This document shows, in pieces, positions 63,415 through 64,000 of a stretch of 64,000 bases of DNA. The first letter of the stretch is position 1. Every line of letters starts with the position of its first letter. The notes beneath the pieces are model-generated. The model worked only from the letters and a program-made list of their open reading frames with translations. It made no database searches and was not told where the DNA came from. The stretch is from Anodontia alba (lineage: Eukaryota > Mollusca > Bivalvia > Lucinida > Lucinidae). A program made the translations under genes and the position numbers. The DNA is taken from positions 57,520,104 through 57,584,103 of the forward strand of contig OZ024830.1 in the NCBI GenBank assembly GCA_964016985.1. Reading direction: 5' to 3'.

Positions 63415-64000
63415 TGGAGGCTCCTAGGCTAATGCAACTTCATACACACATCCACTGGCAACATTTATAGAGACTGATCAGATTTTGTACTGTCATTGCC
63501 GCCCTTGCTGATTCATGAATGTTAGTTGTCAGTTCCTGCCAAAGGAATGTGCACAAGTTCTGGTTAGCCACTTAGAGGACTAAGCCTACCCAGGAAAAAG
63601 TGGGGTCAGGTACACTGACCATGCTCGACATGATCCTAAAGGATTGACTAGGCCATAACACTTCAATACAAACAAGCGAACTGTCATCACTATTACTGAC
63701 CTTGACCTACTTTTTACACTTGGCTGAACAGTGTTTTAACTGTGCTTTTGACTCCAATGTTAAGTCTGTGCTTTTAGCTCCATTTCTCAAACACCAGTGT
63801 ATGTAGGCTAATGAAACTTCATACACACATCCACTATGATGCACCCTGCCCGCTGCCATAAACCATACTGATGTTGACCTACATTTTGTCTGTAGATTTA
63901 GGTCCATTTCTGGAACATGAGGCATCTAGGCTAATGAAACTTCATACACACATCTGCCATGACTTACCCTTACACTGCCAACTGCTATCAGCTATTGTAT
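63415..64000 (+). mobile_element. HINE-type core array, leaves window on the right
   Basis: The phrase ctaatg(c/a)aacttcatacac acatccact occurs at about 63431, 63809 and 63931; the last two are ~122 apart. The first unit is split by a SINE-B fragment. Termini are outside the window or lost. Confidence 0.55.
63465..63676 (+). mobile_element. SINE-B, 5' truncated, in HINE core
   Basis: gactgatcagattttgtact, gaatgtgcacaagttctggt, gactaggccataacacttca; starts past the tRNA-like head. Confidence 0.7.

Overview
This window looks like non-coding, repeat-saturated nuclear DNA from an animal, most likely a bivalve mollusc (a heterodont or venerid-type clam is my best guess). The main reason is the repeat community. 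Several families have a 5' terminal hairpin, a GTCC microsatellite and a block of ~145-175 bp tandem core units, the layout described for bivalve 'pearl' elements and for Helentron-associated elements (HINEs). They sit beside tRNA-derived SINEs, TTAA-flanked MITEs and foldback elements. The DNA is AT-rich and shows no bacterial gene structure. I recognise no intact protein-coding gene, rRNA or functional tRNA. The only clear protein homology is a decayed non-LTR (CR1/jockey-like) reverse-transcriptase C-terminus. An unexplained ~149-codon open stretch at 14.53-14.98 kb is the best candidate for a host exon or unknown mobile-element ORF.

Layout. 0-10.3 kb: three HINE-E copies (one entering from the left, one complete but interrupted by a SINE and a LINE, one partial and inverted), with a ~1 kb inverted duplication around a GT-rich spacer. 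10.3-15.2 kb: scattered SINEs, MITEs, foldbacks and the open stretch. 15.2-20.6 kb: a ~169 bp tandem array broken by TTAA MITEs, by a long-TIR foldback that is itself multiply nested, and by another HINE. 20.9-23.3 kb: full-length HINE-F. 24.5-29.6 kb: a 5.1 kb HINE-E whose core is a satellite-like array with an 863 bp six-monomer higher-order repeat built on a palindromic YY1-like motif. 29.9-32.3 kb: minisatellite, SINEs, MITEs. 32.4-34.8 kb: another HINE-E with a different core. 35-50 kb: minisatellites, SINEs and a dense run of foldback MITEs. 50.2-59.4 kb: a GATGAT-rich array with ~1.45 kb periodicity, invaded by HINE-G. 59.4-61.5 kb: a second full-length HINE-F. 61.5-64 kb: SINEs, a foldback and a HINE core array leaving the window.

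No genes act together here. The content is a record of transposition: SINEs inside MITEs, MITEs inside SINEs, HINEs inside arrays. Many insertions can be dated relative to one another from target-site duplications and from uninterrupted paralogous sites within the window. Family names (HINE-E, SINE-A, M1, P4 and so on) are labels of mine for this window, not database names. Period lengths and boundaries were read by eye; identities were not computed.
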